From contig NZ_SLUI01000004.1 of NCBI RefSeq assembly GCF_004339805.1, forward strand, positions 62,001 through 126,000: a DNA stretch of 64,000 nucleotides, in the 5' to 3' direction. Both the position numbers and the translations under genes were made by a program. The notes under the pieces are model-generated. The model did not search any database. It was not told the DNA's origin and saw only the letters and a list, made by a program, of their open reading frames with translations. Below, piece by piece: positions 17,571 through 27,149 of the stretch (positions are counted from its first letter, which is position 1; the number at the start of each line of letters is the position of its first letter). This DNA is from Anaerospora hongkongensis. Its GTDB lineage: Bacteria > Bacillota > Negativicutes > Sporomusales > DSM-15969.

Positions 17571-19295
17571 ATGCTGCATAAACAATTAGTAGCCGAAGCA
17601 TTCGGCCATAGCCGCCTGCTGGTACTGGTAACAGGTGTTGGGATCGGCAGCGGTCTCCTGGCAGTCCTGCAGGCTTATTATCTGGCATTGTGTATCAATG
17701 CCGTCTTTCTGGAAAAAGCTGAGGTACCGGCAATACTGCCCTGGCTGATAATCCTTGGCGGTGTCATCTTGTGCCGGGCCATTGCCGCCTGGTATGGCGA
17801 TATACTGTCGCACCGGCTGGCTGACCGCATTCAGACAGAGCTGCGCCAACGGCTGGTGCAGCATTTGCTGGCGCTGGGGCCGGTAGCGCTAAGCAGGCAG
17901 CCGACCGGTGGTTTGGTTAACCTGCTAACCGAAGGGATTGAGAACCTGGAGGCCTACTTTGCCCGGTATCTGCCGCAGCTGCTTACGGCGGCCTTGATAC
18001 CGCTGATCATTCTGGGGGTTGTCTTATACCAGGATCGAGTGGCGGCGCTGTTGCTTTGTGTTACGGCGCCGCTCATTCCGTTGTTCATGATATTGATTGG
18101 CAAAGCGGCAGAAAGGCGAAATAAACAGCAATGGGAGAAGCTTGCTTTTTTAAGCAGTCATTTCTTCGATGTTTTACAGGGCTTGACTACCTTGAAAATT
18201 TTCGGCCGCAGTAAAGAACAGATTGCTGTTATTGCCCGGATATCCGGTGAATTTCGTGATGCTACGCTGCAGGTTCTGCGGATCGCATTTTTATCGGCCC
18301 TTGCTTTAGAGCTGACTGCTACGATTAGTACGGCTTTGGTCGCTGTTACAGTAGGCCTTAAGCTGCTGTTTGCCGATATTGGCTTTACACAGGCTTTTTT
18401 TGTTTTGCTGCTGGCTCCTGAATATTATTTGCCGCTCCGGTCATTAGGAACTCAGTTTCATGCGGGGATGGCCGGTGTGGCCGCGGCAGAACAGATCTAC
18501 CGTGTTCTGGCTATTCCGGCAGCAGAAGCAAAGGGGCGGGAAGAACGATATTTGCGCTCTGATGGTATGCAGCTTGAGTTTGTTCAGGTGTCTTTTTCCT
18601 ATGAGAAGAATAGAGAGTGGGCATTACAGGAAGCAGGATTTTCTATCCAGGCAGGTGAGCGAGTGGCACTGGTTGGCGAAAGCGGCGCAGGGAAAACCAC
18701 GATTGCCAATTTGTTACTGCGGTTTATACGTCCGGATTCCGGCACGATTCGAATTAACGGACAGTTGCTGGAAGGGATAAACGATGAGGACTGGCGTAGT
18801 CAGGTCGCATATGTACCTCAGTCACCGCATCTTTTTTCAGGCACAGTAGCGGACAACATCACTCTTGGCAAAGCGTATAGCCTGGAGGATGTCCAGCGAG
18901 CTGCAAGACAAGCGGGTGCTCATTCGTTTATTGAACGGTTGCCGCAAGGCTATCAAACCCTGGTAGGCGAAGGTGGACGGGGCTTGTCGGGGGGCGAACG
19001 CCAGCGTCTGGCTGTTGCCAGAGCTTTTTTGCTGGATGCGCCGCTGATCTTGCTTGATGAGCCTACAGCCAGCCTTGATGCACAGAGTGAAAGTAGTGTC
19101 AGCGAGGCACTGGAAAACCTGTTTGCAGGTAGAACGGTTATCATTATTGCCCATCGACTGAGTACGGTACTACGGGCTGACCGGATTATTGTGCTGGAAC
19201 GGGGCAGAGTGGCTGAGGTTGGCAGCCATACCGAGCTGATCAGCCGAAAAGGGGTATATTACCGGCTGGCAGCTGCGTTTAGAGGTGTTCAATGA
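17571..19295 (+). CDS. cydD: Heterodimeric ABC exporter subunit CydD
   Basis: 574 residues: a six-helix ABC exporter membrane domain (1-310) and a C-terminal ATPase with Walker A GESGAGKTT, signature LSGGERQRLAVARA and Walker B LILLDEPTASLD. In the family CydDC exports cysteine/glutathione and binds haem, and is needed to assemble cytochrome bd. It lies 18 bases after cydB and overlaps cydC by 4 bases. Assignment as CydD rather than another exporter rests on this context. Confidence 0.92.
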   Translation: MLHKQLVAEAFGHSRLLVLVTGVGIGSGLLAVLQAYYLALCINAVFLEKAEVPAILPWLIILGGVILCRAIAAWYGDILSHRLADRIQTELRQRLVQHLLALGPVALSRQPTGGLVNLLTEGIENLEAYFARYLPQLLTAALIPLIILGVVLYQDRVAALLLCVTAPLIPLFMILIGKAAERRNKQQWEKLAFLSSHFFDVLQGLTTLKIFGRSKEQIAVIARISGEFRDATLQVLRIAFLSALALELTATISTALVAVTVGLKLLFADIGFTQAFFVLLLAPEYYLPLRSLGTQFHAGMAGVAAAEQIYRVLAIPAAEAKGREERYLRSDGMQLEFVQVSFSYEKNREWALQEAGFSIQAGERVALVGESGAGKTTIANLLLRFIRPDSGTIRINGQLLEGINDEDWRSQVAYVPQSPHLFSGTVADNITLGKAYSLEDVQRAARQAGAHSFIERLPQGYQTLVGEGGRGLSGGERQRLAVARAFLLDAPLILLDEPTASLDAQSESSVSEALENLFAGRTVIIIAHRLSTVLRADRIIVLERGRVAEVGSHTELISRKGVYYRLAAAFRGVQ

Positions 19296-21016
19296 GACTA
19301 CAAGGCTTACTGCGAATAATGAAGCCTGCCCTGCCGGCAATGAGTTTGGCAGCAATCTGCAGCATATTGACGGTCGCTGCCAATATTGGACTGCTGGGGA
19401 CTTCGGCGCTGCTGATTGCCACTGCTGCTTTGCATCCTCCCCTGGCAGCCCTGGCCGTGGCGATAACCGGTGTTCGTTTTTTCGGCATCAGCCGGGCGGC
19501 CTTCCGCTATGCAGAGCGTTATCTTGCCCACACTGCCACTTTTCATATCCTGTGCTCACTGAGAGTTTGGTTTTTTGCCTGCCTGGAACCGCTTGCGCCT
19601 GCGCGCCTGCAGCCATATAAGAGCGGTGATCTTCTTAGCCGGCTGATTGCGGATATTGATACATTGCAGTATTTTTATTTACGGGTTATCGGGCCATTGC
19701 TGGCCGCAGTCGTTATTCTTTTGGTTATGTGCTGGTGGCTGTCCGCTTTTGCACCTGCACTGGGTATGCTGCTGGCCGCAGCGTTTGTTTTAAGTGGAGC
19801 GGCCGTTCCTTATTGCACCCGGCGAGCCGGCAGAAAGATCAGCCTGGCCTTGCTGGCTGAACGGGCTAAGCTGAAAACTGCTTTAGTCGATACCCTGGAA
19901 GGAATAGCAGAGTTGTCCGCCTTTGGCCAAACAAATCATCAGGCTGACCGGCTAGCCGCAACCGGCAGGCAGCTGAGTTTCTGGCAAAGCAGAAAAGCGG
20001 CCTATGCTGCCTGGACGGAGGGACTGAACAGTCTCCTTGTAAATGGTACCGTGTGGTGTGCACTGGTGCTGATTGTACCGCTGGTAGCTGCCGGTAAAAT
20101 CGACGGCGTATATCTGGCTGTGCTGCTATTGGCGATTCAGGCCAGCTTTGAGGCGGTCCTGCCGCTTCCCGCAGCTGTTTATTATCTGGAGGAAAGCAGA
20201 GCGGCGGCTGAACGGTTATTTTTTCTGACTGAGACTCAACCTGCTGCGGTTGGCAGCAGTACAGCCGAGCTGGTTCCGGAACGCTTTGACCTGACTTTTT
20301 CTCACTTATCGTTTGCTTATCCGGGGGAAGCACAGTGTGCGCTTTGGGATATTTGTTTTTCCCTTCCTGCCGGTAAGCGGCTGGCTATTGTCGGTGCGAG
20401 CGGCGCAGGCAAGACGACCCTTGTTTCCCTGCTGCTTCGGTTCCGGGAGTACGAAAGCGGAGCCATTATGCTGGACAGGCGCGACTTGCGGGGATTTGCC
20501 CCGGAAGAAGTGCGGCGCCGGTTTGCGGTTGTCAGCCAGGAAACGCATCTCTTTGCTGCATCGGTTGGCGATAATATACGGCTGGCCCGGCCCGAGGCTT
20601 CGCTGGAAGAGGTCAGGGCAGCAGCACAATCTGCTGCAATTGATGATTTTATTCAGACCCTGCCGCAGGGATATGATACGCTGGTGGGAGTAAACGGGAA
20701 AGCGATAAGCGGCGGACAGCGGCAGAGACTGTCGATTGCGCGGGCCTTGCTGAAAAATGCGCCGGTGCTGATTCTGGATGAACCAACAGCCGGACTTGAT
20801 GCCATTACCGCTCGGGAAGTAATGGCGGAAGTTTCCCGGTTAATGCTTGGCCGTACTACGATATTAATAACACACCAACTGACAGGACTGCAGGGGATGG
20901 ATGAAATCCTGGTGCTTGATCAGGGCAGAATCGTTGAACGCGGAACATTTCGGCAGTTGATAACTAAGCCAGGACTTTTTTACCGCATGTGGCAGCTTCA
21001 GCAGGATATATTGTAG
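19292..21016 (+). CDS. cydC: Heterodimeric ABC exporter subunit CydC
   Basis: 574 residues: exporter membrane domain followed by an ATPase with Walker A GASGAGKTT, signature ISGGQRQRLSIARA and Walker B VLILDEPTAGLD. It forms the heterodimer with CydD for assembly of the bd oxidase. The start ATG overlaps the cydD stop (ATGA). It is the last gene of the Rrf2-cydABDC operon. Confidence 0.92.
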   Translation: MRLQGLLRIMKPALPAMSLAAICSILTVAANIGLLGTSALLIATAALHPPLAALAVAITGVRFFGISRAAFRYAERYLAHTATFHILCSLRVWFFACLEPLAPARLQPYKSGDLLSRLIADIDTLQYFYLRVIGPLLAAVVILLVMCWWLSAFAPALGMLLAAAFVLSGAAVPYCTRRAGRKISLALLAERAKLKTALVDTLEGIAELSAFGQTNHQADRLAATGRQLSFWQSRKAAYAAWTEGLNSLLVNGTVWCALVLIVPLVAAGKIDGVYLAVLLLAIQASFEAVLPLPAAVYYLEESRAAAERLFFLTETQPAAVGSSTAELVPERFDLTFSHLSFAYPGEAQCALWDICFSLPAGKRLAIVGASGAGKTTLVSLLLRFREYESGAIMLDRRDLRGFAPEEVRRRFAVVSQETHLFAASVGDNIRLARPEASLEEVRAAAQSAAIDDFIQTLPQGYDTLVGVNGKAISGGQRQRLSIARALLKNAPVLILDEPTAGLDAITAREVMAEVSRLMLGRTTILITHQLTGLQGMDEILVLDQGRIVERGTFRQLITKPGLFYRMWQLQQDIL

Positions 21017-21017
21017 T

Positions 21018-21060
21018 GAAAAGGGATTTCTCCCGAAGGGCCGAAAGGCGCCTCTTTTTA
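21018..21060 (+). terminator. Possible terminator after cydC
   Basis: Right after the cydC stop there are two small hairpins (GGGA-TTTC-TCCC and GCC-GAAA-GGC) and then CTCTTTTT. The AAAAG...CTTTT ends can also pair. The folding is imperfect, so this is a weak call. Confidence 0.4.
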
Positions 21061-21181
21061 GTTCAACCGCATTTTTATAAGAAAAATAAGAAAAATTGTA
21101 AATTGGACAAGGAGTTTTTCAATATTTGTCGAAAATGATTATTCATTAGGAAAGTGGTAAATTTTACTGGAGGTGGCAGAT

Positions 21182-21514
21182 ATGTCCATTCTGGATCTAA
21201 TTGAAAAAGGTAAAAAGAGCCGTGAAAAGAAAGCTCGCGTAAAGGCAATCAAAAATACTGCAATTGGTGCTGCCATCGGGGTGACCGTCGGAGCGGCCGC
21301 CGGTGTCCTGTTAGCGCCTAAGTCAGGTAAAGAGACCCGTGAGGAGATTGCGGCTACCGCAAAAGAATTGCCTGACAAAGCAAAAGAGTTTGTTGAAAAA
21401 GCACAGGAAAAAATTGAAGAAGCCAAAGCAAAACTAAAAGATAAACAAGCGGAAGTAAAAGCTGAATTTTGTGCAACTGAAACTAACCATGCAGCAGAAA
21501 ATATAAAGCTATAA
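21182..21514 (+). CDS. YtxH-domain small membrane protein
   Basis: 110 residues. A basic N-terminus (about 1-25) leads into one Gly/Ala-rich transmembrane stretch (TAIGAAIGVTVGAAAGVLLA), then PKSGKETREEI, the usual YtxH exit motif, then a charged Lys/Glu/Ala helix likely to be coiled coil. YtxH proteins are small stress-linked envelope proteins without a known reaction. ATG 21182 is chosen because GGAGGTGG lies at 21169-21176; an in-frame upstream start overlaps that site. The next gene is a probable partner. Confidence 0.8.
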   Translation: MSILDLIEKGKKSREKKARVKAIKNTAIGAAIGVTVGAAAGVLLAPKSGKETREEIAATAKELPDKAKEFVEKAQEKIEEAKAKLKDKQAEVKAEFCATETNHAAENIKL

Positions 21515-21595
21515 GATGATGATGAACCATGAGCGGTCGGCAGCAATGTTCGGCCGCTTATTTAACAAATTCTGAGATGAAGAAGGGGATCGGTT

Positions 21596-21955
21596 TTGTA
21601 TATTTCATTGTACGATTTAGGCTTGTTTTTTCTCTTTGCGATTGCTATTATCGGTGGAGGCTACTTAATCGCTGTTTTACACCGCTTACTGGGCCTCCTG
21701 GTATACGTGAAAGAAATTGTTCACACCCATAATGCGGATATTTCCGAAACGCTGACACTACTGCCAAGGACATTAGCCAATGTGAGCGAACTTGCCGTTA
21801 GCCTTAAGCGGGCTGTTGACCAGACTGGAAATGCTGTGGGAGTCTTACATAGCGACTTTACCGATACGGTTGATGATTTGCGGGATGGTCTGGAAACAGT
21901 TGGCTTGTATGCGCGAATTATCAGCGAAGTATTCAAATCCGTATTTTACAAGTAA
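21596..21955 (+). CDS. Small membrane-anchored protein, DUF948-like
   Basis: 119 residues starting at TTG 21596, with AAGGGGAT about 7 bases upstream. One N-terminal transmembrane helix (LGLFFLFAIAIIGGGYLIAV) precedes an amphipathic helical part rich in spaced Thr/Val/Leu (heptad-like). Such proteins often follow YtxH genes in Firmicutes, as here. The reaction or partner is not known. A terminator follows directly. Confidence 0.6.
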   Translation: MYISLYDLGLFFLFAIAIIGGGYLIAVLHRLLGLLVYVKEIVHTHNADISETLTLLPRTLANVSELAVSLKRAVDQTGNAVGVLHSDFTDTVDDLRDGLETVGLYARIISEVFKSVFYK

Positions 21956-21962
21956 GAACACC

Positions 21963-22008
21963 AAAAGCGATTGCCAGGAATTTATAGATTCCGGCAATCG
22001 CTTTTTTG
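21963..22008 (+). terminator. Rho-independent terminator after the YtxH pair
   Basis: AAAAGCGATTGCC (21963-21975) pairs exactly with GGCAATCGCTTTT (21993-22005), a 17-base loop between, and a T run follows. Confidence 0.88.
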
Positions 22009-22061
22009 TGGGAAATTCTCGCAGTCAGCCTCTGGATGCTTGCTGGAATTGCGGAAAGTGA

Positions 22062-22091
22062 TTGACACATTTACCCTTGCACTGCTATTAT
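22062..22091 (+). promoter_or_regulatory. Probable promoter of the sodium:solute symporter gene
   Basis: TTGACA (22062-22067), 18 bases, TATTAT (22086-22091), about 80 bases before the gene. Confidence 0.6.
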
Positions 22092-22171
22092 AAGCATGTA
22101 ATATTGTAATGTGGTAGTGTGCATCACAGGTATCTATGTATTGACAAGTAAAGACAGTGTAGAAAGGTAGG

Positions 22172-23608
22172 ATGGTTATTTTGAGTATTCAACTAGTCAT
22201 TATTATTGCGTACATCTGTATTCTCTTTGGAATTAGTATTTATGTAAAGCGGCGTGCACAAAACAGCAGCGGTTTTTTGTTTGCCGGACGCAAACTGACA
22301 ACAACGCTGGTGGCAGCCAATATTGCCGGAACGGCTATCGGTGCTGCATCAACTATCGGGGTTGCTGAAAATGCATTTCAGTTTGGGATTGCGGCAGGCT
22401 GGTACAATGTTGCCTGGGCGGCAGGGGCTGTCGTGATGGCGCTGGTAGCAGCAGGAAAATACCGGGAACTCAATTGTACGACGATACCGGAATTATTTGA
22501 ACGTTATTATGATAAAAAAGGGCGGGCTATTGCCGTCTTAGGCATGATTACCATTCAACTGGTGATTACTTCCCTTCAATATATTGCGGGCGGGGCAATC
22601 CTGTCCTCACTGCTGCCCGACATATTCTCCTTTCAGGGCGGCATGGTAGTCAGTGCAATCGTATTTATCGGCACGACGATACTCGGCGGTCTGTGGTCTT
22701 CAGGACTTTCCAACATTCTCAGTGTTACATTAATTTATGTAGGTGTATTAATCAGCACCGTCACGATTGTCAATGAGCAAGGCGGTCTGGATGCGATTGC
22801 AGCGTCTTTGCCGCCCAGCGTGGACTGGTTCGGACCGGTCGGCGGACTTGGGCTGGCGACCATTATTGGCTGGTTTGTCGTTATGATGACCCAAACAATT
22901 ACTGCTCAGGGGCCTGTACAGGTGGCTTGTGCTGCTGTTGACAAAGCCGCAGCCAAAAAAGGCTTTCTATGGGGAGCCTTGCTGATGTTTCCTGTTGGCT
23001 TTTCCTGTGCCATTATGGGGGTAGCCGCCCGGGCAGCGCACCCGGAAATGAAGGCAACGCTCGCCTTGCCGCAAATGATTATGGGCCTTGACCCGGTAAT
23101 CTCAGGCTTGACGCTTGCCGCTCTTTGGGCGGCAGATGTTGCTACTGCCTGTCATATTCTCTTGGCAGCGGGGACCTTATTTTCCCAGGATATTTATAAG
23201 CGCTTCCTGAAACCGGGAATTAGTGACCGGGAGTACACGCTGGTAAACCGGTACGCGATACTGGGGCTGGGAGCAATGACTCTATGGTTTGCTTTTAATG
23301 CGGTAGGTATCGTCAAGACGATGCTGATTGGGCTGAGTCTGACAACTGCCTTTACGTTAGTATTTTTGTTTACCATGTTTGCGCCGGGACTTTGCCGGCG
23401 GAATTCCGCTTTTTATACCACTTTGGCGGGTATTATAACCCTGTTTGTATGGCAGGCGTTTCCGCAGGTACAGATTTTTGCGCATCCGATTTATATGGAG
23501 TGGCTGGTTTGTCTGATTACCTTCTTTGTGGTCGCGATTGTTGATCAGGAAAGAATTGTAGCTGTTGATCGTCCCGCTAAGGAACAAGAGACGTGCAGCT
23601 GCTGCTAA
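22172..23608 (+). CDS. Sodium:solute symporter family (SSS) transporter
   Basis: 478 residues with about 13 hydrophobic segments. The N-terminal part (SSGFLFAGRKLTTTLVAANI, then GTAIGAASTIGVAENAF) is the SSS/LeuT-fold pattern with the first unwound helix. The substrate cannot be read from the sequence; relatives carry proline, pantothenate, acetate or other organic ions with Na+. The C-terminus ends in CSCC. It is a single-gene unit with its own promoter and terminator. ATG 22172 is used, but TTG 22181 also fits the weak ribosome binding site. Confidence 0.82.
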   Translation: MVILSIQLVIIIAYICILFGISIYVKRRAQNSSGFLFAGRKLTTTLVAANIAGTAIGAASTIGVAENAFQFGIAAGWYNVAWAAGAVVMALVAAGKYRELNCTTIPELFERYYDKKGRAIAVLGMITIQLVITSLQYIAGGAILSSLLPDIFSFQGGMVVSAIVFIGTTILGGLWSSGLSNILSVTLIYVGVLISTVTIVNEQGGLDAIAASLPPSVDWFGPVGGLGLATIIGWFVVMMTQTITAQGPVQVACAAVDKAAAKKGFLWGALLMFPVGFSCAIMGVAARAAHPEMKATLALPQMIMGLDPVISGLTLAALWAADVATACHILLAAGTLFSQDIYKRFLKPGISDREYTLVNRYAILGLGAMTLWFAFNAVGIVKTMLIGLSLTTAFTLVFLFTMFAPGLCRRNSAFYTTLAGIITLFVWQAFPQVQIFAHPIYMEWLVCLITFFVVAIVDQERIVAVDRPAKEQETCSCC

Positions 23609-23617
23609 TGAAATAGG

Positions 23618-23654
23618 AAAATCCACCTGCTGGTCTGGCAGGTGGATTTTTTTT
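23618..23654. terminator. Terminator between the symporter and OsmC genes
   Basis: AAAATCCACCTGC (23618-23630) pairs with GCAGGTGGATTTT (from 23638) followed by T. The A run on the left lets it serve the convergent OsmC gene as well. Confidence 0.9.
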
Positions 23655-23663
23655 GCCGGCAGA

Positions 23664-24074
23664 TTATTCGGGATATGTGAAGGTAATGGTCTTTTTTATA
23701 TCCGGATGAAGGCTGTTGTATACGGGGCACTCCTTAGCGGCAAGCTCAATAATCTTCCGCTCTTTGCTAGTGTAGGCATTGGAAGGCAGGATGAATTCAG
23801 CAATCAGTTCCACAACCCGCCGGGGGCTGGTCCCCATAATTTTGGTCGTCTTTACCTGCGCTCCGTTAATCGTGAAGCCATGCGTCTGGGCAGCAAGGCC
23901 CATAATGGTTAATACGCAGCTGCCATAGGAGGCTGCCAGCAGGTCGGTTGGGGAAAAGGCTTCGCCGCGCCCGTGATTATCAAGCGGCGCATCCGTAATT
24001 AGCGAGCTGCCTGATTGGGTATGCACGGCCTCTGTACGTAAGCCGCCCAGATAGGTTGTTTGGATAGTGGCCAA
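23664..24074 (-). CDS. OsmC/Ohr-family protein
   Basis: 136 residues from a TTG at 24074 behind AAGGAGGG. Two conserved cysteines, in LAASYGSCVLTIM and AKECPVYNSL, are the redox-active pair of the OsmC/Ohr family, which reduces organic or inorganic peroxides with thiols. A longer in-frame version starting at 24149 would overlap the upstream glycosyltransferase and lacks a ribosome binding site, so it was rejected. It sits 29 bases after the glycosyltransferase operon and may be cotranscribed. Confidence 0.88.
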   Translation of the reverse strand: MATIQTTYLGGLRTEAVHTQSGSSLITDAPLDNHGRGEAFSPTDLLAASYGSCVLTIMGLAAQTHGFTINGAQVKTTKIMGTSPRRVVELIAEFILPSNAYTSKERKIIELAAKECPVYNSLHPDIKKTITFTYPE

Positions 24075-24103
24075 GTAAATCCCTCCTTGCTGATATACAA
24101 GCT

Positions 24104-25654
24104 TTATAGAGGGTTTTTCGCTACGCTTTGGCTTTTTCCTTCCAGGCAAAAGTGCCAGCGCACTAAATTCGGCTTGGGATCAAGAATGGATAAATACTGC
24201 TCCTTAATACCGTAAGCGGCAAGGGGATCAAGTTCTTTGTAACGGTAGTATTTTTTTAGTCTGTCTGCCGGGCGGGACCAGCCCCAATGCTGGAGGCGCA
24301 CCTGGCAGCAAATCTCCTGCCATATACCGGTATTGAGTGGCAGCCGGCCGCAATGCAGGGGTGTTTCCTGCCAGGTATATTCTTGATCCGGCAGGTATCT
24401 GACTAAAAAGGGCCGGTAGTGTTTATGCGCTTGCCAGTAACTGTCTTCACGGTAACAGGTCTCACTCCACATATCATAGAGGCGGAACGAGTAGCTGCCG
24501 GCATCAGGATTGGCCAGTAAATGAGGCAAAACGGTCATTATTTCATCATCAAATACTTCGTCGGCATCAAGGACCAGTATCCAATCCGGCTGGGTTGCTC
24601 CTGCCAGATTCCACAGCTGTTTACGCAGCGCGATTTCATTATGAAAGCCTGATTCAAGGTTGCTGATAATCTGGTGTGGGATTGGCGCCAGGCAGCGCCT
24701 GCAGATTTCCACTGTTTCATCAGTGCTGGCATCATCGAGTATGACGGCCTGGTCAATGTAGCGGGCGGCATGAAGGAGAACTTTTTCCAGGTAGCGTCCA
24801 GCCTCATTGCGAACTACCATTGCCAGGGTTAAACGAGGTTTGGGCTTAGTCTGGGCGTAGTCGTATTTCAGCTTGTGAGCGCTAAGGCCTGGCAGCTCTG
24901 ACTCACGGTAAATATGATAAGGCGGATAGCACGTATCGGCATGTAGTTCCAGTCCCAGCACAGCTGCTCTTACGCAAAAGTGACGGTCTTCACCGGTAAG
25001 ATCGAGGTTATAAATCTTACTGAAAGAAATTCCGCTTTCCAGGGCGGTTTTATTGATGAGCGTGCAGGCTCCCAGACCGCCTACTTTATATAGGCCGGGA
25101 CAATGCAGCTTGCTCAGAAAAAGCTGCTGACCAAGAGCAACTTGTTCGGGGCTGAGTGCTTTTTCTGAGTCTGTTTCATGCAGCCGATACTGTCCGCCGG
25201 CCCATACCTGTGGCAAAGGGGGGAAGGCGGGCTCCCATTTTGTCCAGTAAACTTCCGATACAATTGCCTGATTTAAGCTGGTAAGATGCGTTATTGTTTG
25301 GGGATGCAGCGCTAAATCGGAATCAACCAGAAAAAGAAAATCCACCGCTTTTTCCCTGGCCAGTTGGATAAAGTAATCTTTATAGCCTGCTACTTTCCAG
25401 ACAATATCCTCCTGCCAGCAGTGTGTCTTTTCGGTACAGTGATAGAGCTGGGATTTACTATTACCATGAAGTATAGTAACGTCCGGCACAGTATGAGCAA
25501 ACTGCTGCAAGGCAGGACTGGGCAGCTCATGATCATCAATAAAAACGTATTCAAGCCAGAGATTTGTTTGATCCAGGGCTGCCAGACAGGTAAGAAATTC
25601 CTGTAGTATGGCAGGCTTTTGTTTAACCGGGCTGGCGATTAAAACATGCTTCAC
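24104..25654 (-). CDS. Two-domain glycosyltransferase (N-terminal GT-A, C-terminal GT2)
   Basis: About 516 residues. The first half (1-265) has a GT-A-like fold with a DSD motif at 112-114 (FLFLVDSDLALHP) and a later TGEDRHFCVRA segment. The second half from about 275 is a GT2 domain (LTLAMVVRNEAGRYL, LDDASTDETVEIC) with DAD at 364-366. No signal peptide or membrane segment is seen, so it probably works in the cytoplasm. GTG 25654 is preferred to TTG 25657 because of GAGGAGGTG 8 bases upstream. It overlaps the preceding gene by about 30 bases, the last glycosyltransferase of four. Donor and acceptor are unknown. Confidence 0.85.
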   Translation of the reverse strand: MKHVLIASPVKQKPAILQEFLTCLAALDQTNLWLEYVFIDDHELPSPALQQFAHTVPDVTILHGNSKSQLYHCTEKTHCWQEDIVWKVAGYKDYFIQLAREKAVDFLFLVDSDLALHPQTITHLTSLNQAIVSEVYWTKWEPAFPPLPQVWAGGQYRLHETDSEKALSPEQVALGQQLFLSKLHCPGLYKVGGLGACTLINKTALESGISFSKIYNLDLTGEDRHFCVRAAVLGLELHADTCYPPYHIYRESELPGLSAHKLKYDYAQTKPKPRLTLAMVVRNEAGRYLEKVLLHAARYIDQAVILDDASTDETVEICRRCLAPIPHQIISNLESGFHNEIALRKQLWNLAGATQPDWILVLDADEVFDDEIMTVLPHLLANPDAGSYSFRLYDMWSETCYREDSYWQAHKHYRPFLVRYLPDQEYTWQETPLHCGRLPLNTGIWQEICCQVRLQHWGWSRPADRLKKYYRYKELDPLAAYGIKEQYLSILDPKPNLVRWHFCLEGKSQSVAKNPL

Positions 25655-27149
25655 CAATAAACACCTCCTCCCAAAAATGCAGGGGGCTTGTGGGAAACGA
25701 CTGGCTGATTACCGCGGTAAGCAGGCGCAGCTGATGAAAAATGCTGTCCTCCAGGCTATGTTGGGCAGCCAGATTTGAGCCTAATAAAATGAGATGACTT
25801 TCAAACAGCAGCAGTTCGGTGCCCAGCGTAACCAGGGCTGGTACTTCAGCAGGCGCAATCAGGACAGGATAGGCTGCATGGGGCAGCTGCCCGAGCAAGC
25901 TGCAGGCTGCTGCCAGTTTACGAGCATCATTTGTCCGGAGAGCATACTGAGCCTCCAGCAGCATACGGGCTGAGGCGGTTTCAAAGTGAATCGGCGGCTG
26001 CAGCGTAAGCAGCGAGGACAGTGGCATTGCGGCGGTTAAGCCGTTGTAAACATAATCCCAGAGTTGAGGCGAATTTTCGCTGCAGCTCACAGTTAGCAGC
26101 CGCAGCCAGGGATATAACAGCTGAGGTGCTTCGGCAACGGCTGTGGTAAAGTAATCGACAGCGTGCTGCTGCTGCCCGGCAAGGCAGCAGGCATCTCCCA
26201 GCAGCGCAGGCAGGCTGACCGAGGCGGTCAGCTCCCGGGGTTTTTGCAGGGCCTGCTCCAATATCGAAACTGCTTCGCTGTAGCGGGACCGCTGCATAAG
26301 CCATAATCCGTACAGGCAGTAATAATCACCATTGTCAGGCAGTACCTGAATCGCATTTATAAACAGGGTTTGTGCCTGCTGATCGGAAGGTTGAGTCAGT
26401 TTAACCAACAGCAAGGCACCTAACACCTGTGGCAAATAACCTTCCGTCCCTGTCAGCAAAGGGAGAGCCTCTTGTAGGGTTTGTTCTGCCTGAACAAAAT
26501 TTCTATTCTGCAGATATTCAATAGCAAGGGCATAATGAAGAAAGGGATCTTTTGGGTGATTCAGCAGCGACTTTACCAGTAATTCCGTATTGCGGCTAAA
26601 TTTGCTTTTGTTGATTAATACTTCCGGCAGGTAGCCGTAATGTTCGACGGTGAACGGGGTTACCCGCAAGCTGCCAGGCGGTTGCTGACTGAGAATTGAG
26701 CCGGCAATCTGTTCGTGAATGGCTCCCGTGAACCGGTACTGAGGTGCGTTTTTAAATAGGCGTACTACCTGGTCCCGGGCAACCTGCCGGTCGCGGCCAA
26801 TATAACTCAAAATGTTGAAATAATACCCTTCAGCGGGATTAAGTGCGATAAAGTGCAATATTTCGGAACGGGTAACGGTAAGCTTTTCATCAGCATCCAG
26901 TACGAGAACCCACTTTCCGCAAGCCTGGCTAATTGCATAGTTGCGAGCCGCCGAAAAATCATCTATCCAGGTAAAATGAAAAATCCGGGCTCCGTACTCG
27001 GCGGCAATTGACAGTGTGTTGTCTTCTGAGCCGGTATCGACAAGAATAATTTCATCAACAACCGGAGAAGCGCTGGCTAAACAGGCGGCAAGGCAGTGTT
27101 CTTCATTTTTGGTAATCAGGCACAAGGAAATGAGACAAGCGGTATTCAT
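25623..27149 (-). CDS. GT2 glycosyltransferase with TPR repeats (third of the operon)
   Basis: 508 residues. The N-terminal GT2 domain (1 to about 230) has the SunS-like pattern LCLITKNEEHCL, DEIILVDTGSEDNTL, DDFSAARNYAI and the metal-binding DAD at 85-87. The rest is alpha-helical with TPR-like units (for example LHYALAIEYLQNRNFVQAE and YCLYGLWLMQRSRYSEAV). In this class the TPR part usually holds a protein or peptide acceptor. Its start overlaps the stop of the upstream glycosyltransferase by 4 bases (ATGA). Acceptor inferred only from context. Confidence 0.87.
   Translation of the reverse strand: MNTACLISLCLITKNEEHCLAACLASASPVVDEIILVDTGSEDNTLSIAAEYGARIFHFTWIDDFSAARNYAISQACGKWVLVLDADEKLTVTRSEILHFIALNPAEGYYFNILSYIGRDRQVARDQVVRLFKNAPQYRFTGAIHEQIAGSILSQQPPGSLRVTPFTVEHYGYLPEVLINKSKFSRNTELLVKSLLNHPKDPFLHYALAIEYLQNRNFVQAEQTLQEALPLLTGTEGYLPQVLGALLLVKLTQPSDQQAQTLFINAIQVLPDNGDYYCLYGLWLMQRSRYSEAVSILEQALQKPRELTASVSLPALLGDACCLAGQQQHAVDYFTTAVAEAPQLLYPWLRLLTVSCSENSPQLWDYVYNGLTAAMPLSSLLTLQPPIHFETASARMLLEAQYALRTNDARKLAAACSLLGQLPHAAYPVLIAPAEVPALVTLGTELLLFESHLILLGSNLAAQHSLEDSIFHQLRLLTAVISQSFPTSPLHFWEEVFIGEACFNRQPG

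Noticed and set aside
24075-24149. Longer N-terminus for the OsmC protein
   Set aside because: It would overlap the end of the glycosyltransferase gene and lies upstream of the AAGGAGGG site that serves TTG 24074; the shorter form has normal family length.
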